NCBI GenBank assembly: GCA_016287765.1
Contig: JAEEWS010000035.1
Span: 1-31,053 of the forward strand
Reading direction: 5' to 3'
DNA: 31,053 bases
Origin: Lachnospiraceae bacterium
Lineage (GTDB): Bacteria; Bacillota_A; Clostridia; Lachnospirales; Lachnospiraceae
The notes under the pieces are model-generated. The model saw nothing but the letters and a program-made list of their open reading frames with translations. It did not search any database and was not told the DNA's origin. Of this stretch, positions 1-6,136 are shown piece after piece. Every line of letters begins with the position of its first letter. Within the stretch, counting starts at the first letter, position 1. Made by a program: the position numbers and the translations under genes.

Positions 1-1
1 G

Positions 2-199
2 GTGCAGATGGTTAAGATTTTTAGCATAGAAGATAGAAAAAGCACATTGGATTATATTCTCTCAACAGCCAAAGATTGTCCTAAGATAGTTTCTTTGGTT
101 CAAGTAGGATCCGGAGCTGAAGGTTTCCGTGATGAAAAGTCAGATTTGGATTTTGTAATAGCATATGAGATGCAAGAACTGCGAAAGGGAAGTGGCTAA
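2..199 (+). pseudogene. Truncated nucleotidyltransferase (aminoglycoside 6-adenylyltransferase-like), N-terminal fragment
   Basis: The frame encodes about 60 residues containing GSGAEGFRDEKSDLDF, the strand-turn-helix signature of the Pol-beta-type nucleotidyltransferase fold (GS followed by a DxD-like SDLDF that binds metal and nucleotide). In relatives such as streptomycin adenylyltransferases this motif lies near the N-terminus of a protein of roughly 280 residues. Here the similarity ends about six residues after the motif and the frame stops. The start is uncertain because the window begins here: GTG at 2 or ATG at 8, and the frame may be open upstream. The helix bundle and C-terminal domain are absent, so the product is not expected to be active. 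Directly after the break the DNA encodes the end of an unrelated HMA domain in another frame. Confidence 0.7.
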
Positions 200-344
200 G
201 GCGATAAATTCGGTAAAAGGATTGTCAGCCAAAGTCAGCCTGGAGAAGAATGAGGCTTATGTGTCCTATGAGAATGAGCCGTGTGAAGAAAAGGCGATAG
301 ATGCAGTACAGAAACTGGATTTTGTTGCCTATTTAAAAGATTGA
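165..344 (+). pseudogene. Heavy-metal-associated (HMA/CopZ-like) domain, 5' truncated
   Basis: From ATG 165 a 59-residue frame reads MRCKNCEREV, then AINSVKGLSAKVSLEKNEA, and ends near AVQKLDFVAYLKD. This is the MxCxxC metal-binding loop, first helix, second strand and last helix of an HMA domain as in copper chaperones or the N-termini of P-type metal ATPases. The first beta strand, which normally precedes MxCxxC, is missing: the frame has a TAG stop at 159-161, and the DNA upstream belongs to the nucleotidyltransferase fragment. I see no ribosome binding site before ATG 165. I infer the remnant of a small metallochaperone gene whose start was lost by a rearrangement near position 160. It could still be made by coupling to the overlapping upstream frame, which stops at 199, but this is unlikely. 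Confidence 0.6.
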
Positions 345-346
345 AA

Positions 347-422
347 AAATTTTGACCCCCGGGGACGGGGTTATTGGTTCAAAAAAATGAACCTCTAACC
401 CCGTCCCCGGGGGTCAAAATTT
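347..422. repeat. Inverted pair of GGGGACGGGG repeats (copy group A)
   Basis: Two 34-bp arms (347-380 and 389-422) are reverse complements with two mismatches and are separated by an 8-nt A-rich loop. Each arm contains the core GGGGACGGGGTT (361-372 on plus, 397-408 on minus) with outer AAATTTTGAC and inner GGTTC boundaries. Transcribed from either side it would fold into a very stable hairpin and probably stop transcription. The same core recurs at 2251, 23961, 25380 and 26680, so this is a dispersed repeat family of REP/MITE type. No transposase is visible in the window. Confidence 0.85.
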
Positions 423-434
423 ACCGGAGTAATC

Positions 435-463
435 TTGTACAAGGGGGATTTGTGTGCTATAGT
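435..463 (+). promoter_or_regulatory. Candidate sigma-A promoter for the membrane protein gene at 529
   Basis: TTGTAC (435-440) and TATAGT (458-463) are spaced by 17 bp and lie about 65 bp before the start codon at 529. Position and spacing fit; each hexamer deviates from consensus. Confidence 0.45.
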
Positions 464-528
464 TGATTTTCGGCAGAACTTATGTTTCTGTTGTGGGAGT
501 AAAATAAAATTACAGGGGGAAGAAAAAA

Positions 529-975
529 ATGAATGAGAAAAAGTTTAGTGTACTTGCTTTAGTGGCATTGATACTTCAGGCAATAATGACCTTGATAGGT
601 ATTATAATGGTGATCATGCAAAAAACGCTGCTCCCAAAGTTTTACGGACAGTTATATGATGCTGACAGAATGATATTTCCGTCGGCACCTGTCTTTATGG
701 TCCTGATGCTGGCAATCTATTTTATTTTCTTCTTTATTTCCAGAGAAGAGGGTAACAAGACCGGGGTCATTCTGCTTGTTGTATTTGCTGTTTTGATCTC
801 TTTATTGAACGGATTCGTAAATACGTTGGTGATCAGATTTTACAGTCGCTTCGGAACTGAAGCTGTTGCGGCGTATACGGCGCTTACTTCACTTATTTCT
901 TCTATACATTTTTTGGGGCTGCCTGCGTCAGTGCTTTTTTACGTCGCTTGCGGCAGATATACGGCTTGTGAGTGA
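529..975 (+). CDS. Small integral membrane protein of unknown function
   Basis: A 148-residue hydrophobic protein that I do not recognise. It starts at an ATG preceded by a good ribosome binding site (AGGGGGAAG). Four membrane segments are likely, at about residues 8-30, 50-70, 77-102 and 114-142. A polar stretch with FYGQLYDADRM lies between the first two and a charged turn (SREEGNKTG) between the second and third. There is no signal peptide cleavage motif and no recognisable catalytic motif. The C-terminus ends abruptly with CGRYTACE. It stands alone: a repeat pair upstream, its own candidate promoter at 435-463 and a hairpin terminator at 1012-1056. Confidence 0.75.
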   Translation: MNEKKFSVLALVALILQAIMTLIGIIMVIMQKTLLPKFYGQLYDADRMIFPSAPVFMVLMLAIYFIFFFISREEGNKTGVILLVVFAVLISLLNGFVNTLVIRFYSRFGTEAVAAYTALTSLISSIHFLGLPASVLFYVACGRYTACE

Positions 976-1011
976 ATGCAGCGGGAAAAGATAATACTTA
1001 AAGCTCTATAG

Positions 1012-1060
1012 AACACGTTAACGTTTTCAGACTTTTGTCATAAACGCTAACGTGTTTTAT
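1012..1060 (+). terminator. Hairpin terminator after the membrane protein gene
   Basis: The arms 1012-1026 and 1042-1056 pair over 15 bp with one wobble, around a 15-nt loop, followed by TTTTATTAATTTT. The position, 37 nt after the stop codon, fits a Rho-independent terminator, although the stem is AT-rich. Confidence 0.6.
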
Positions 1061-1084
1061 TAATTTTAAAAAAGTTTAAACAAG

Positions 1085-1114
1085 AAAAAAGAAGGGCTCA
1101 TGCAGCTCCTTCTT
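1085..1114 (-). terminator. Terminator of the minus-strand RNA
   Basis: Read on the minus strand, AAGAAGG-A-GCT pairs with AGC-CCTTCTT around the loop GCATG (7 plus 3 bp with one bulged A), followed by a run of T. The T run exists only in the minus direction, since plus is followed by a G run. Confidence 0.65.
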
Positions 1115-1269
1115 GGGGGGGAATTTTAAATAAAATATAGATGACCCTAAACATAATATATACAACGATCTTCCTCAGCGACCAATGTATACGCCGTTTA
1201 CTGTGAGCTGATACTCACCTTTATTACTCACAACTTATGACCCTATTCATCAAAACGGCTTCTATATTT
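1085..1269 (-). ncRNA. Candidate structured small RNA divergent from the MerR regulator
   Basis: No convincing gene is present here, but the minus strand has every part of a small RNA unit: a strong promoter (1275-1305), an expected start near 1268 and a terminator (1085-1114). The predicted fold is nested. P1 joins 1262-1269 to 1133-1140 (8 bp, perfect) and begins at the expected first base. P2 joins 1253-1259 to 1193-1199 (7 bp, perfect). P3 is a hairpin of 1214-1218 with 1203-1207. P4 joins 1186-1192 to 1158-1164 (7 bp with one G-U) and has an inner pairing of 1180-1183 with 1167-1170 (one G-U). The two G-U pairs are allowed only if the minus strand is the RNA; on plus they would be A-C mismatches. 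The sequence AGGGTCAT occurs twice in single-stranded parts. I cannot match it to a known riboswitch or RNA family. A GTG-started 18-codon frame (1175-1231) is an alternative reading. Confidence 0.55.
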
Positions 1270-1274
1270 GTTCT

Positions 1275-1305
1275 ATTATAATCTGTACCCTAAGGTACGA
1301 TTCAA
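1275..1305 (-). promoter_or_regulatory. MerR-type promoter with 19-bp spacer and operator (site 1)
   Basis: On the minus strand TTGAAT (1305-1300) and TATAAT (1280-1275) are spaced by 19 bp. That is the lengthened spacer typical of MerR-activated promoters, where the regulator untwists the DNA. The dyad GTACCCTAAGGTAC (1285-1298 as read on plus) fills the spacer. The same sequence recurs with 12 of 14 bases identical at 1402-1415 before the merR-like gene. Confidence 0.65.
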
Positions 1306-1393
1306 TATTATTTTGAAAAAAATATTAATATTTACTTTATATTGTTTTTTCTTTTTACCTTGTTTTTAAAAATATCGGATGATAGAATATCTG

Positions 1394-1424
1394 TTGATAT
1401 CGTCCCCTAGGGTACGAGTTTGAT
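1394..1424 (+). promoter_or_regulatory. MerR-type promoter with 19-bp spacer and operator (site 2)
   Basis: TTGATA (1394-1399) and TTTGAT (1419-1424) are spaced by 19 bp around the dyad GTCCCCTAGGGTAC (1402-1415), ahead of the MerR-family gene at 1461. The dyad has the same orientation relative to its promoter as site 1. I infer autoregulation. The -10 is weak, as expected for a promoter that needs its regulator. Confidence 0.55.
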
Positions 1425-1460
1425 CTTAGTTTAGGCTTGTAATGATCACGGAGTTTAAAA

Positions 1461-2243
1461 ATGAATGTAGAAAATGATTATCTGTTTAAGATCGGAGAAG
1501 TGGTCAAGATCTGCGGAGTGACCCGTAAAGCACTTCTGGTGTATGAAAATGAGGGACTGGTTGTACCGGCCAATAAGGATAAGTACAGTGGCTTTCGTTT
1601 CTATTCGGCTGAGAATATAACCCAGATCAGGTCCATAAAAGCTTTGCAGAAAGCAGGATTATCACTTAAAGAAATAGCCGGTTATCACAATGACCCCGAA
1701 AAAATAGACGAATATCTGAAACGTCTTATAGATCTCAGGGATGAATTGGATCGTAATATAACCAAACTAAAAATACGTTCAATGAAGACAAACAAGATGG
1801 AGATCAGCATAATCAATCTTTCCAAAACAGTCTGTTTTTCAAAAAGAAAGATATGCAGCAGTCTGCCTGAAGTGATCGCACATTTACGTGAAACGGATAT
1901 TGAAGCGGGAAAGACAGGATCCGGATTGAAAGCGGCAGCTCTTTTTGCGATAGTTTCACGGGCGGGGCAGGATAAGATGGACTGGACAAGCTGTATTCCC
2001 ATAGATAAAGGATATGCCGGACCGGAACGGCTGGAAATCCCCGAAGGAGTAGCACTTTGCCTGAATTATCGCGGACCATATGAAAAACTGGATGAGCCTG
2101 TGAAGGTACTGAAAGAATATGCACAGGAGCACAGATATCACCTTATTGGAGCTTTCAGACTTGATTTTGTGGAAGGTCCGCCTACTCTTGGCAATAGGTC
2201 TGAAGATTACCTTACCCGTATAACGGTATTTATCGAAGTATAA
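1461..2243 (+). CDS. MerR-family transcriptional regulator with GyrI-like effector domain
   Basis: A 260-residue protein with the MerR layout. The winged helix-turn-helix spans about residues 8-75 (FKIGEVVKICGVTRKALLVYE, then GFRFYSAENITQI). A dimerising coiled coil follows at about 80-108. The C-terminal domain (about 115-260) resembles the GyrI/AraC effector-binding fold of BmrR- and TipA-like multidrug regulators, with LCLNYRGPYEKL and the ending YLTRITVFIEV. Such proteins bind hydrophobic or cationic compounds and activate promoters with a 19-bp spacer. Two such promoters, with shared operators, lie just upstream: one reads this gene and the other reads the divergent structured RNA. No exporter gene is adjacent, which is unusual for this family. 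The gene ends 7 nt before an inverted repeat pair that separates it from the converging chemoreceptor gene. Confidence 0.85.
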   Translation: MNVENDYLFKIGEVVKICGVTRKALLVYENEGLVVPANKDKYSGFRFYSAENITQIRSIKALQKAGLSLKEIAGYHNDPEKIDEYLKRLIDLRDELDRNITKLKIRSMKTNKMEISIINLSKTVCFSKRKICSSLPEVIAHLRETDIEAGKTGSGLKAAALFAIVSRAGQDKMDWTSCIPIDKGYAGPERLEIPEGVALCLNYRGPYEKLDEPVKVLKEYAQEHRYHLIGAFRLDFVEGPPTLGNRSEDYLTRITVFIEV

Positions 2244-2250
2244 AACTAAA

Positions 2251-2310
2251 ATGACCCTTTTGGGACGGGGTCATAAAGTGTCACCCACAACCCCGTCCCC
2301 AAAGGGTCAT
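2251..2310. repeat. Inverted pair of GGGGACGGGG repeats (copy group B) between convergent genes
   Basis: The outer arms 2251-2271 and 2290-2310 are reverse complements (ATGACCCTTT, then GGGACGGGG) with one mismatch, and an 18-nt centre separates them. The cores are TGGGACGGGGTC at 2261-2272 on plus and AACCCCGTCCCC at 2289-2300. It lies between the stop codons of two converging genes and probably serves both as a hairpin terminator. Confidence 0.8.
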
Positions 2311-2324
2311 AATATTATAGAAGA

Positions 2325-3719
2325 TCATATCTCTGTGATCTCTGTGTCTCCGGTTACGGTGATAGCCTGCTTTAAGGCACCGAACAGGCTCCTTAAAGTA
2401 GTGAAGGTCTCGTAAGCCTTATTGAAGTTATCCGCGGCCAGCTTTTTGTTGCCGTTTTCATTAGCCTGCCAGGAGGCAGTAGCGTATTTGTGGAGTTCTT
2501 CGTGAGTCCTTTCCACATTCTTGAAAGCGGGAGAAGAGGTGATGCGGGGATCGGTCTGTCTGCCCAGCCATTTGCCAAGTTTGCAGCCTGCGGGATTGTT
2601 GAGTTGCTCAAGCTTCAGCTGTTCATAGCCCGCAAGGTTATTAAATACTCTCCAGGTGAAGATGAGATGGTCTATTTCGAATACTATCATCCAATCCAGA
2701 GTATTAAGCTTAGCGCCGCCTCGTGCCAGATCGCTTCTTAATTTGTCCACTGCTCTTGAAATAGTGTATAGGTGCTTACCTGTGGCCATGCATTCGTCTG
2801 CAAGTTTATCATAGCTGTCGGCTATGGAGTCGATGGAGGCGATAACATTTTCCGTAAGCGCGGTCTGGGTGTTTATCTCGTCATATATATGATCTACGGA
2901 TCCGCTTATGGCGTCTATCTGACCGCCCATCTCGTTGATCCTGTCTATGGACTTGTGTACTCTTTCGTTTCCTGCAATAAGCTGATCGGAGGTCATGGTA
3001 ATGGATTCAGTAATGCCGTCGATGCCTTCGATAAGTTCCTTGACATAATCCTCGATCTTTTCTACGGATCTGGTGGTTTCCGAAGAAAGGTCCTTCATCT
3101 GCCCCGCAACTATGGCAAAGCCCTTTCCTGCTTCACCTGCCCTGGCAGCTTCTATGGAGGCATTGAGGGCGAGAAGCCCTGTCTTGTTGGCAATCTTCTT
3201 TACCATATCCACGATCTCGTTTATTTTATTGGCCTTGTCTCTGAAAAGCTCAGTTCTGTCACTGATGGCTTCCACACGTCCTGTAGACTGGTCCACCAGC
3301 TCCACACTTTCGGTCATCTCGTCAATGGAAGCCTGGGACATTTCCATAAGGGCATGGGTATTGTCCTTGATCTTCATTACCGAGTCCTGGATATCCATGA
3401 TGGAATCGCCAATGTCTTTGCTGGCACCACGTATGTCATCTATGGAAACATTTTGGGATTCCACCTGTTCGATCATGGTTTTGACACAGGAACTGTCCCC
3501 GATGGTGACCATGGCCTTATTAAGCTTCATGACCATCTTGTTGTTGGACACGACTACGCTTTTAATAAGCGCATTGTACTGTTTGGCCAGTTCACAGTCC
3601 GTAAAATCGCCTTCCCGGGCATAGGCATACTCTCCGGTCACAGCCTTTTCCATAAGGCTCATAAGCATTTCCCGGTCATTATTGGTTTCTGCTCCGCTTT
3701 TTTTCTTTGAATTAAACAT
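2325..3719 (-). CDS. Soluble methyl-accepting chemotaxis protein with C-terminal CZB zinc-binding domain
   Basis: A 464-residue chemoreceptor with no membrane segment, so cytosolic. A short N-terminal region (1-75) is followed by the helical signalling domain with the conserved hairpin tip at about 175-212 (GLLALNASIEAARAGEAGKG, FAIVAGQMKDLS), which contacts CheA and CheW. At 340-450 lies a chemoreceptor zinc-binding (CZB) domain with the expected ligands His351 (EIDHLIF), Cys379 (CKLGKWL), His406 and His410 (HEELH). Known CZB domains sense zinc or oxidants such as hypochlorous acid through the Zn-Cys core. I chose ATG 3719 because GGAGAGG lies just before it; the frame is open to ATG 3740, which has a poor site. 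No che genes are nearby. The last residues (VTGDTEITEI) are not the pentapeptide that binds CheR. Confidence 0.88.
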   Translation of the reverse strand: MFNSKKKSGAETNNDREMLMSLMEKAVTGEYAYAREGDFTDCELAKQYNALIKSVVVSNNKMVMKLNKAMVTIGDSSCVKTMIEQVESQNVSIDDIRGASKDIGDSIMDIQDSVMKIKDNTHALMEMSQASIDEMTESVELVDQSTGRVEAISDRTELFRDKANKINEIVDMVKKIANKTGLLALNASIEAARAGEAGKGFAIVAGQMKDLSSETTRSVEKIEDYVKELIEGIDGITESITMTSDQLIAGNERVHKSIDRINEMGGQIDAISGSVDHIYDEINTQTALTENVIASIDSIADSYDKLADECMATGKHLYTISRAVDKLRSDLARGGAKLNTLDWMIVFEIDHLIFTWRVFNNLAGYEQLKLEQLNNPAGCKLGKWLGRQTDPRITSSPAFKNVERTHEELHKYATASWQANENGNKKLAADNFNKAYETFTTLRSLFGALKQAITVTGDTEITEI

Positions 3720-3789
3720 AAATACCTCTCCTCTTATCATTTCATCCGACAGATAAATCTATAATAGCAAAAAATCAGTTATAAGAACA

Positions 3790-3812
3790 TAGTAAATTGT
3801 GCTACTTTACTA
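3790..3812. promoter_or_regulatory. Inverted repeat, possible operator between divergent genes
   Basis: TAGTAAA (3790-3796) and TTTACTA (3806-3812) are perfect inverse copies around 9 bp. They lie between the chemoreceptor gene (minus) and the acylation operon promoter (plus). Two half sites of about one helical turn suggest a dimeric regulator; none is identified. Confidence 0.35.
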
Positions 3813-3829
3813 CATAAAAAATAAGTTTT

Positions 3830-3858
3830 TTGACAGTTATGAGAGGGTAGTATATAAT
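3830..3858 (+). promoter_or_regulatory. Consensus sigma-A promoter of the SGNH-MBOAT operon
   Basis: TTGACA (3830-3835), a 17-bp spacer and TATAAT (3853-3858), with both hexamers perfect, lie 39 bp before the start codon at 3898. It is one of the strongest promoters in the window. Confidence 0.75.
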
Positions 3859-3897
3859 ATATTTTAAAATATAAATGATATATGGATCGGTAAGACA

Positions 3898-6123
3898 ATG
3901 AAGAAGCTTCAATATGTTGTGATCATTGCTGCCATGCTGGCTCTGGCTGCCTTTTACCTTAAGCCTTCTTTTCAAAAAGAAGAGGAGACGGTAAAAACCG
4001 CGGAGGACACATGCACAGTGGCAATAGTTCCTGCGGAAGAGTTTACTGTGGTATCTTCCAATCCCATGAGGGTTAAAAAGGGAGAAAATGCGGAATTTGA
4101 GGTCAGTATCAATGAGAATTACTATTGCGTTGATACTGACCTTTATAGGTGCGTAAATGACAAGATAATTGTAGAAAATGTATCTTCCGACAGAAGTTTT
4201 TATATAAAGACCATCAGAAAATACAATGTAACCGTGGAAGAAGCAAAAAACGGAACAGTAGAGCTTATAAACAACGAGGGGACAAGGTTCTGTGAGGGAG
4301 ATACGGCAGAACTTATTCTTACCCCTAAAGATAATTACCTTATTGAGGGTATCCTTATTAATGATGTGCTTTATCCTGTCAGAAGCGATGGCGGATACAC
4401 ACTGAAGGTTGATGAGGATTGTACCGTCCGCGGCCTCTTTGCCGGTGTCGAGAAGAACTTTGTGCTGGCCAAGAAGAACATAGGCCGGGTGGAAGTCAGC
4501 GGAAACAAAGACTATGGTCGTTTCCTTTATGGTGATGAACTGGTGCTTTCGGTTGTGCCCACAGAAGGGATCATCTTTAAGGGCTGGACTACCGGCGGCT
4601 TTTTAAAGGACGGCGGAGTCATCATCGGTACCGGGGAAACATATGCCTTTACGCTTACCGAGGATACTGAGATCTACGCTAATTTCCTGGATGTGAACAA
4701 CTATTCGGCCTCTTTCGTGGCAGATCATGAAACAGGAGAGGTCAAGGCTTTTGCAACTCTTTCAGCCGATGAATACGGTGAGCTTCCTATTTACAACAAT
4801 GTAAAGAAAAGAGAGGGCTATCTCCTTACGGGCTTCAATACAGAAGCAGACATGAGCGGCGATTCCTACTGCGTGGGAAGCATGTTTGTGATGCCCCATA
4901 ATAACGTTACCTTCTATCCCGAATGGACCAAGTGCGCTGACCCGGATAAGCTGGAATACAGCATTAAGAGCGGAAAGGCAGTGATAAGCGGGATAAGGGA
5001 AGGGGCAGTGGATGAGAACGGTACTCTTTGCATTCCCGATAATATTGACGGCACTGCTGTTTCGGGGATCGGCGCCGATGCCTTTTCGGGTAACAGCGAT
5101 ATCCGTACCCTTATCCTTCCTCCGGGGCTGTCATCTCTGGGCGACCGCGCACTTAAAAACTGTACGAATCTGAAGACCGTATACCTGGTAGAAACCATTT
5201 CTGCCATAGGAAAGGACTGCTTCGCAAACTGTGAGGCTTTCACGGACCTGAGACTCATCCAGTCCTATGCCAAGGTTTATGATCTGGACTATGATTCGGC
5301 GCTTGCAGAAAAATACATGAGGCTTAAAAACACCGAAGGTCCCCGCATCATTCTGGTGGGCGGCTCAAATCTCAGTTTCGGCATAAATTCTGAGATCTTA
5401 AGGAAAGCATTTCCCAAGTATGATGTGGTGAATTTCAGTACCACCTATCTGTACGGCCTTTCACCCCTTCTTGACCTGGTGGATAAAAACGTTCATGAGG
5501 GAGATGTAGTGATCCTGGCTCCGGAGTGCTACTTACAGATGTATTGCGCCAAGGAGACCACCAGTTTCAACAACTGGGAATATGTGGATTGCAATCCCGA
5601 CATGCTCAAGGATATCAACATTAAGAATAATACTGCTTTTCTTAATACCGCACTGACTTTCTTTTACAATAAACGGGTGCATTCACCAAAGAAGGTCTTT
5701 AATTCCAATCCGGTCTATTCCAGATCCGGATTCAATGAATACGGGGACCTGGTCACTGCTCGAACGGGCAATAAAGTGTTGGAGCCCGTGATACCTTATG
5801 CGGGACTAATCACGGATAAAGGAATGAAGAGGATCAATGAGGCCTGCAGGTCCTTTACCGAAAAGGGGGCAAAGTGCTACTTTACCTTTACGTCTCTGTC
5901 CCTTGGCAGCAAGACCGGGGAGCAGGTGGTTAAGGGGGCAAAAAACTATCTTTCTTTACTGGATCAAAAGCTGGATAAGGAAGTGGTCCCGATTATTTCA
6001 GATCTGGAGGATTATCTTTTTGATACATATATGTGCTATGGAATCTGTTATCATCTGACCCTTGAGGGGGCAGAACTCAGAACGGAACAGCTTGTAAAAG
6101 ACCTTTCGGCCTATTTGGAATAA
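3898..6123 (+). CDS. Membrane-anchored SGNH-like protein with InlB-type and BspA-type repeats; probable O-acylation partner, catalytic Asp apparently lost
   Basis: A 741-residue exported protein. An N-terminal anchor or signal (5-20) precedes three to four bacterial repeat (InlB/Flg_new-like) modules at about 45-345, e.g. EGIIFKGWTTGG and GYLLTGFNTEADMSGDSY. A leucine-rich BspA-type stretch follows at about 350-455 (IGADAFSGNSDIRTLILPPG). The C-terminal SGNH/DltD-like domain spans about 460-741, with the nucleophile motif GGSNLSFG (Ser490) and the last block CYHLTLEGAELRTEQ (His719). In the sister protein at 7522 the last block reads YDSNFH, with Asp four residues before His; here that position is Gly715 (YGICYH). 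Activity may therefore be lost or depend on another residue. It is followed after 13 bp by an MBOAT gene, so I infer a role in acetylation of a surface polysaccharide. The ribosome binding site is weak. Confidence 0.75.
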   Translation: MKKLQYVVIIAAMLALAAFYLKPSFQKEEETVKTAEDTCTVAIVPAEEFTVVSSNPMRVKKGENAEFEVSINENYYCVDTDLYRCVNDKIIVENVSSDRSFYIKTIRKYNVTVEEAKNGTVELINNEGTRFCEGDTAELILTPKDNYLIEGILINDVLYPVRSDGGYTLKVDEDCTVRGLFAGVEKNFVLAKKNIGRVEVSGNKDYGRFLYGDELVLSVVPTEGIIFKGWTTGGFLKDGGVIIGTGETYAFTLTEDTEIYANFLDVNNYSASFVADHETGEVKAFATLSADEYGELPIYNNVKKREGYLLTGFNTEADMSGDSYCVGSMFVMPHNNVTFYPEWTKCADPDKLEYSIKSGKAVISGIREGAVDENGTLCIPDNIDGTAVSGIGADAFSGNSDIRTLILPPGLSSLGDRALKNCTNLKTVYLVETISAIGKDCFANCEAFTDLRLIQSYAKVYDLDYDSALAEKYMRLKNTEGPRIILVGGSNLSFGINSEILRKAFPKYDVVNFSTTYLYGLSPLLDLVDKNVHEGDVVILAPECYLQMYCAKETTSFNNWEYVDCNPDMLKDINIKNNTAFLNTALTFFYNKRVHSPKKVFNSNPVYSRSGFNEYGDLVTARTGNKVLEPVIPYAGLITDKGMKRINEACRSFTEKGAKCYFTFTSLSLGSKTGEQVVKGAKNYLSLLDQKLDKEVVPIISDLEDYLFDTYMCYGICYHLTLEGAELRTEQLVKDLSAYLE

Positions 6124-6136
6124 GGGGGGATCGTAT

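Noticed and set aside
2772..3710. A 312-codon plus-strand open frame and a 183-codon frame (3073-3624) over the chemoreceptor gene
   Set aside because: Both lie antisense to a protein with clear MCP and CZB motifs and have no recognisable domains or ribosome binding site; they are by-products of its codon pattern.
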